Positions 50,648-55,194 of a stretch of DNA of 55,194 nucleotides are shown here, in pieces. The position numbers and the translations under genes are program-made. The stretch lies in assembly GCA_964457685.1 (NCBI GenBank), contig CAYWFS010000007.1, forward strand, positions 1 to 55,194, in the 5' to 3' direction. The notes under the pieces are model-generated. The model was not told the DNA's origin, did no database searches, and was given only the letters and a program-made list of their open reading frames with translations. Origin of the DNA: UMGS1696 sp964457685. Its GTDB lineage: Bacteria; Bacillota; Clostridia; Oscillospirales; CAG-272. Position 1 is the first letter of the stretch; the number at the start of each line of letters is the position of its first letter.

Positions 50648-52402
50648 TTAATTGTTTTCAAACTGGCTGCTCCACAGTTTTTTGTAGAAGCCGCCGCTTG
50701 CAAGAAGCTGTTCGTGGTTGCCCTTTTCGATTATCTTTCCGTCTTTCATAACAAGGATTATGTCTGCTTCTTTGATTGTGGAAAGACGATGTGCTACGAT
50801 AAAGCTTGTTCTGCCTTTCATAAGAGTAGCGAATGCTTTCTGTATTTTTAATTCTGTACGAGTGTCTATGGAGGATGTAGCCTCATCGAGAATAAGCATG
50901 GGAGGAATTCTCAGCATTACTCTTGCGATACAGAGAAGCTGTCTCTGACCCTGAGAGAGGGCACCGCCGTCATCACTTATGACAGTATCGTAACCGTTCG
51001 GAAGTCGTCTGATAAAGCTGTGTGCGTGTGCGGCTTTTGCGGCCTCGATAACTTCTTCCTCAGATGCTTCCCTTCCCATAAGAATGTTGTCTCGAACGGT
51101 TCCACGCATTATCCATGTGTCCTGTAGAACCATTCCGTAAACTGCGTGAAGAGAGTCTCTTGTTGAAGAATATATGCTGTTTCCGTCTATCGCTATGTCA
51201 CCGGAATTAACGTCATAGAAACGCATGAGGAGGTTGATCATAGTTGTTTTACCGCAACCTGTGGGACCTACTATGGCAACTCTTTCACCGGGCTGTACTG
51301 TTATGTCGAGATCTTTGATAAGCTCCTTGTCCTTGCTGTAGGAGAAAGCAACGTCCTTAATATCGACTCTGCCCGAAACATCGGCAAGCACATGGGCGTT
51401 TTCAACATCGTGCTTGTTTCTCTTTTCGTCAATAAGCTCGAAGATTCTTTCCGCACAGGCAAGAGCGTTCTGAAGCTCGGTAATAACTCCCGAAATTTCA
51501 TTGAACGGCTTCGTGTACTGGTTTGCATATGAAAGGAAGCTGGTAAGACCGCCGACTGTCATAGAGCCTTTAACTACTGCAATTGCACCTGTAAGGCAAA
51601 CCGCAGCATATACGACGTTGTTTATAAATCTTGTTGACGGATTTGTTATGGATGAGAAGAAGATAGCTTTAAGCGAACACTGTTCAAGGTTTGAGTTTAT
51701 TTCATCAAACTGTGCAAGAATATCGCTTTCCTTTGAGAATGCTCGCACAACATTTTGACCGCTGACGGACTCGTTGATGTGTGCGGTAAGCTCGGAACGT
51801 GTCTCGGACTGCTTGCGGAACATTGTGTATGTCTTCTTTGCTATAAATGAAGCAACAAAAAGCGAAAGAGGAGTAAGTACAACGACTACAGCCGTAATCA
51901 GAGGATTTATCGTAAGCATGAAAACGATTGTGCAAACGATAGTCATGATTCCAGAGAAGAACTGAGTGAATCCGAGGAGAAGACCGTCGGCAAACTGGTC
52001 AACATCGGAGATTACACAGCTTACCGTTCCTCCGTGGGGATGTGAATCGATATAGGAAATGGGGAGATGAGTTATTGTTGCGAATGCGTCTTTTCTTACG
52101 TCACGGATTACGGAGTATGTTATTCTGTTGTTGATGGTGTTCATCAGCCACTGTAATATACCGCAGGAAAGTGTTGCAACGGCGATTTTTACAAGTATCG
52201 TTGCGATAAGGTCGAAATCTACATTACCTTTATCTATCATGCAGTCGATAACACGTCCGCAAAGTATCGGAATATAAAGCGAAAGTACTACGGTAACACC
52301 GGCGAGGATTATCGAGAGTGCGAGGAGCCACAGATACTTCTTAAGGTAAAGAAAGAGTCTGCTCCATGTTTCTTGCTTTACTTTGTTTTTTGTCTTAGCC
52401 AT
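50648..52402 (-). CDS. ABC exporter half-transporter with consensus ATP site (heterodimer partner)
   Basis: A 584-aa half-exporter with six transmembrane helices (residues 20-310) and an ATPase. Walker A is GPTGCGKTT, the signature LSQGQRQLLCIARVML (Gln for Gly), Walker B LILDEATSSID and switch VAHRLSTI. Catalytic Glu and His are intact. It follows its partner by 2 nt, like the BmrCD/LmrCD/TM287-288 drug exporters. Substrate unknown; lipids, peptides or drugs are all possible. Confidence 0.9.
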   Translation of the reverse strand: MAKTKNKVKQETWSRLFLYLKKYLWLLALSIILAGVTVVLSLYIPILCGRVIDCMIDKGNVDFDLIATILVKIAVATLSCGILQWLMNTINNRITYSVIRDVRKDAFATITHLPISYIDSHPHGGTVSCVISDVDQFADGLLLGFTQFFSGIMTIVCTIVFMLTINPLITAVVVVLTPLSLFVASFIAKKTYTMFRKQSETRSELTAHINESVSGQNVVRAFSKESDILAQFDEINSNLEQCSLKAIFFSSITNPSTRFINNVVYAAVCLTGAIAVVKGSMTVGGLTSFLSYANQYTKPFNEISGVITELQNALACAERIFELIDEKRNKHDVENAHVLADVSGRVDIKDVAFSYSKDKELIKDLDITVQPGERVAIVGPTGCGKTTMINLLMRFYDVNSGDIAIDGNSIYSSTRDSLHAVYGMVLQDTWIMRGTVRDNILMGREASEEEVIEAAKAAHAHSFIRRLPNGYDTVISDDGGALSQGQRQLLCIARVMLRIPPMLILDEATSSIDTRTELKIQKAFATLMKGRTSFIVAHRLSTIKEADIILVMKDGKIIEKGNHEQLLASGGFYKKLWSSQFENN

Positions 52403-52404
52403 GA

Positions 52405-54126
52405 TCAGTCCTCCTTCTTATACTGAGATTCATAAATTTCACGGTATACGGAACAGCTTTCGAGAAGCTCATCGTGGGTTCCGATACCTACCATCTTACC
52501 GTCATCGAGAGTGATTATTTTGTCTGCGTTCATGATGGACGAGGTTCTCTGAGATACAATGATAAGTGTGGGTTTGTAATCAAGCTTTTTGAGTGCGGCT
52601 CTGAGGGATGCATCTGTAGCATAGTCGAGAGCGGATGCACTGTCATCGAGTATAAGTATCTCGGGACGGCGTACAAGTGCTCTTGCAATGGTTAGTCGCT
52701 GTCTCTGTCCGCCCGAGAAGTTTCGACCGTTTTGTTCAACAGCGGAGTCATAGCCGTTGTTTTTTGCCTTTATAACATCGGTAGCCTGGGCATTTTTTAC
52801 GGCTTCGTCAAGTTCGGAATCGTTTGCATCTGCTTTACCCCATCTGAGGTTTTCTCTTATACTTCCCTTGAAAAGAGTTGCCTTCTGGAGAGCATAGCCT
52901 ATTTTTCCTCTGAGTACATCTGCCGGGTATTCTTTAACATTTACGCCGTTTACAAAGACTTCACCGTTTGTTGCATCGTAGAAACGCGGAATCATGCTTA
53001 CAAGCGTTGTTTTACCGCAACCTGTACCGCCGATAATACCGACAGTTTCGCCTTTTTTTATCTTGAATGAAATATCATTAAGAGCCGCATCGGCATTTTC
53101 CGTATATTTCATATCTACCGAACGGAATTCAATTGCAACATCGGTGTCTGCTTCCTTGGGTGCGGATGTACCGAACGACATTGCAGGCTCTGTTTCGATG
53201 ATTTCGTCAATACGGTTCATACAGGTAATGAATTTGCTTATGCTTATGATAAGGTTTGCGAACTTTACAAGCTCTACGAGAATCTGAGTCATGTAGTTGT
53301 AAAGTGCGACAGCCTGACCGGTGGTGATATTACCGGAGTCAACCTGATAGCCTGAGTAATTAAGAAGAAGGATAATTCCCATGTTGAGAATTATAAATGT
53401 CATGGGAGAAGTAAGAGCGGAAATTCTGCCTGCAAAACGCTGTTTTTTACTGAGAGCATCGTTATGGTCGGCGAATTTTTCTCTTTCTGTGTTTTCCATA
53501 CCGAATGCACGGATAACTCTGGCACCGGTAAGGCTTTCTCTTGTTATGCTGGTTATGGTATCAAGCTCACCCTGCACCCTCTTGTAAGCGGGGACGGAGC
53601 CGAGAATAAGTCCGAATACAACTGCGGCAAGTACAGCGATAACAATAAGGAATATGAGAGATGCCTGCTTGTTGATGGTAAATGCCATTACCATAGCACC
53701 GAACACCACAAAGGGCGAACGGAGCAGAAGTCGCAGTGCCAGATTGAGACCGCTTTGTACCTGGTTTATGTCACCGTTAAGTCTGGTGATAAGTGTGGGA
53801 ACACCGATTTTGTCGAGGTCGGAGAAGGAAAGCTCCTGAACGTGTGCAAATAACGCACGACGAAGTCTTGTTGAGCATCCTACCGAAGCCTTTGCGGCAA
53901 AATACTGAGCGGTGATGGAGCATACTATACCTATTACACCGAGTGCAATAAGAATGAAGAACTTGCCAATAATGTAGTTTGTGTCACCGTTTTTTATGCC
54001 GTAGTCAATTATATCGGCAACAACAAGCGGAACAAAAAGCTCAAACATGGCTTCAAGCAGCTTGAATAACGGGCCCAGGATGGATTCAACCATGTAATAC
54101 CTGAGATATTTGAAAAGATTTTTCAA
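52405..54126 (-). CDS. ABC exporter half-transporter with degenerate ATP site (heterodimer partner)
   Basis: A 573-aa half-exporter. The ATPase has Walker A GGTGCGKTT and signature FSGGQRQRLTIARALV, but Walker B reads LILDDSASALD (Asp in place of catalytic Glu) and the switch reads VSQRTSSI (Gln in place of His). This is the classic degenerate site of heterodimeric exporters, completed by the other half encoded next. The start is TTG at 54126, with GAGG 7 nt upstream; the nearby ATG is out of frame. Confidence 0.9.
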   Translation of the reverse strand: MKNLFKYLRYYMVESILGPLFKLLEAMFELFVPLVVADIIDYGIKNGDTNYIIGKFFILIALGVIGIVCSITAQYFAAKASVGCSTRLRRALFAHVQELSFSDLDKIGVPTLITRLNGDINQVQSGLNLALRLLLRSPFVVFGAMVMAFTINKQASLIFLIVIAVLAAVVFGLILGSVPAYKRVQGELDTITSITRESLTGARVIRAFGMENTEREKFADHNDALSKKQRFAGRISALTSPMTFIILNMGIILLLNYSGYQVDSGNITTGQAVALYNYMTQILVELVKFANLIISISKFITCMNRIDEIIETEPAMSFGTSAPKEADTDVAIEFRSVDMKYTENADAALNDISFKIKKGETVGIIGGTGCGKTTLVSMIPRFYDATNGEVFVNGVNVKEYPADVLRGKIGYALQKATLFKGSIRENLRWGKADANDSELDEAVKNAQATDVIKAKNNGYDSAVEQNGRNFSGGQRQRLTIARALVRRPEILILDDSASALDYATDASLRAALKKLDYKPTLIIVSQRTSSIMNADKIITLDDGKMVGIGTHDELLESCSVYREIYESQYKKED

Positions 54127-54169
54127 GACATTACCTCACGTTGCTGTTTTGAATTTTGATAACCTATTT

Positions 54170-54198
54170 ATTTTATCACATAAACCGCTCTTTAGCAA
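54170..54198 (-). promoter_or_regulatory. Promoter of the heterodimeric exporter operon
   Basis: On the minus strand TTGCTA (54193-54198), 17-bp spacer, TAAAAT (54170-54175). An inverted repeat TTTAGC/GCTAAA (54191-54196, 54208-54213) overlaps the -35 and could be an operator. Confidence 0.65.
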
Positions 54199-54358
54199 GG
54201 GATTTTCGCTAAATATTGATTTTTTGAGGATATTTTACGCTTATGTGTCGTAAGGGGTGTATGGCGAATATACTTTTGATGAGGAGCGAGAACAGCCCCT
54301 TAAAAAACACTGAACATCTCTCATTTTACCGGAAATTGAAAGGATAGGAATCAAAGCC

Positions 54359-54703
54359 ATGGATTACAAAACCAGATCGGATATTACAGACGGGGATATA
54401 CTGAACGATATTCTCGGAGAAGGCTACACAAGAAATTCGGATAACAGAAGCGGTAATATGCCACGATGCGGTAACGGACGCACAAACGGAACGCAAAGAA
54501 GATGCACGCGAAACGATAGCTGTTCATGCTCAAACGGCTGTATGAACGATAATTCGTGTCTATCATCCTTCCCTCTTGCTATGGTCTACTGTCCCGACCA
54601 GGAGTGGAGAGAGCTTTATAACGAGGACGAAGCATTATCGGCAGGAACAATGTTCAAGGAGCTTGAGCTTCCGTTTTATCCCGCCTGCCGCAGTTGCAAA
54701 TGA
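54359..54703 (+). CDS. cotJA: Spore coat-associated protein CotJA, with Cys/Asn-rich N-terminus
   Basis: A 114-aa protein whose C-terminal half (PLAMVYCPDQEWRELYNEDEALSAGTMF, then ELELPFYPACRSCK) matches CotJA. The first 65 residues are an added low-complexity stretch rich in Asn, Arg and Cys (nine Cys in total), longer than the roughly 80-aa Bacillus protein. The ATG at 54359 follows AAAGGAT. First gene of cotJABC, normally a sigma-E, mother-cell operon. Confidence 0.88.
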   Translation: MDYKTRSDITDGDILNDILGEGYTRNSDNRSGNMPRCGNGRTNGTQRRCTRNDSCSCSNGCMNDNSCLSSFPLAMVYCPDQEWRELYNEDEALSAGTMFKELELPFYPACRSCK

Positions 54704-54739
54704 TGACAAAAATAATGAAAAAGGAAATGGTTCTGCACT

Positions 54740-54985
54740 ATGAACGAACAAAGAAAATTATTCAGATTTATCCAAAGCTGTTCTTTTATGATACAGGAGA
54801 CCGCACTGTATCTTGACACACATCCGAGCTGTCATCAAGCACTCAGACACATGGAAAAATACCAAAGAATGCTCAGAGAAGCAAAAGCAGAGTATGAAGA
54901 AAAATACGGACAGCTGTCAATAGATTCGGGTGTGTGTAAGGACAACTGGAGATGGGTAAAAGAGCCGTGGCCGTGGGAAGTATGA
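54740..54985 (+). CDS. cotJB: Spore coat protein CotJB
   Basis: An 81-aa protein with the CotJB pattern ALYLDTHPSCHQALRHMEKYQRML and the Trp-rich end NWRWVKEPWPWEV. It acts with CotJA and CotJC in the inner spore coat. It lies 36 nt after cotJA; AAAGGAAATGG precedes the ATG. Confidence 0.94.
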   Translation: MNEQRKLFRFIQSCSFMIQETALYLDTHPSCHQALRHMEKYQRMLREAKAEYEEKYGQLSIDSGVCKDNWRWVKEPWPWEV

Positions 54986-55009
54986 CGAAGCGAAAGGAAG
55001 AACTTTAAT

Positions 55010-55194
55010 ATGTGGACATACGAAAAAAAGTTGCAATATCCGGTAAAGATAAAAAATCCCGACCCTGCCCTGGCAAAGCTCATCATCTCACAGCTTGGCG
55101 GACCTGACGGAGAGCTTGGTGCATCAATGCGGTACCTGAATCAAAGATACACAATGCCGTGGGGTGAGGTCGTCGGCATACTGAATGATATAGG
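55010..55194 (+). CDS. cotJC: Spore coat protein CotJC (manganese catalase family), cut by the window end
   Basis: The first 61 residues are visible, starting MWTYEKKLQYPVKIKNPDP and including ISQLGGPDGELGASMRYLNQRY, which matches CotJC of the manganese-catalase-like coat family. AAAGGAAG precedes the ATG. The window stops here, so the metal-binding four-helix core is not seen. Confidence 0.93.
   Translation, partial: MWTYEKKLQYPVKIKNPDPALAKLIISQLGGPDGELGASMRYLNQRYTMPWGEVVGILNDI

Overview
The window looks like one scaffold from a genome-resolved assembly of a spore-forming, low-GC Firmicute of the gut Clostridia (Oscillospirales/Ruminococcaceae-like). Supporting signs are sporulation genes (spoIIID, a spoIIIA operon, cotJABC and a SpoVB-type flippase), clostridial housekeeping synteny (ylxM-ffh-rpsP-khpA, rimI-tsaD-dnaD-dnaI), near-consensus sigma-A promoters, U-tailed hairpin terminators, and tRNA genes without an encoded CCA. 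Two runs of exactly 100 N (45475-45574 and 50529-50628) are scaffold gaps, each inside a gene. I see no insertion sequence, prophage, CRISPR array or rRNA.

Layout. 1-3.2 kb: an RlmD-type rRNA methyltransferase, then a DUF3343 protein overlapping a cysteine-desulfurase-like PLP enzyme, then a small unknown. 3.2-8.4 kb (minus): a three-gene unit of two ABC exporter half-transporters, both with unusual zinc-ribbon N-terminal extensions, around a DUF1854 protein. 8.7-14.7 kb: a cytoplasmic GH106-like glycosidase followed closely by MoxR, DUF58 and a DUF4129-like membrane protein. 14.8-18.9 kb: a D,D-carboxypeptidase whose ribosome-binding site lies in a hairpin, phosphoglucose isomerase, a tiny P-loop protein and a Cys-rich unknown. 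19-21.3 kb (minus): an ABC importer of the nitrate/sulfonate type. 21.6-24.7 kb: sugar nucleotidyltransferase, galE and galM. 24.8-31 kb: spoIIID, a sulfotransferase, coaX between two ECF S-components, a flavodoxin-like protein, tRNA-Glu and a SpoVB-like flippase. 31-36.9 kb: dCMP deaminase, a lipoprotein, rimI, tsaD, dnaD-like, dnaI-like, a TIM-barrel isomerase and a YfcE-like phosphodiesterase. 37-41.6 kb: htpG, a coupled unknown and phosphoglucomutase. 41.6-42.2 kb: a tandem duplication of a whole tRNA-Gln transcription unit. 42.3-45.3 kb: a lipoprotein, then ylxM-ffh-rpsP-khpA. 45.4-50.6 kb (minus): a PAP2 phosphatase and spoIIIAH to spoIIIAA. 50.6-54.1 kb (minus): a heterodimeric ABC exporter with one degenerate ATP site. 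54.4 kb to the end: cotJA, cotJB and the start of cotJC.

How the genes work together. Central sugar flow is covered by pgi, phosphoglucomutase, a nucleotidyltransferase, galE and galM, a route between glucose-6-P, glucose-1-P, UDP-glucose and UDP-galactose. Several of these genes appear to use a restricted, high-expression codon set. Sporulation genes form the other theme. The most unusual content is the ABC-DUF1854-ABC unit, the glycosidase joined to a MoxR/DUF58 module, and a recurring layout in which a short inverted repeat sits at the predicted transcription start of several strong promoters.
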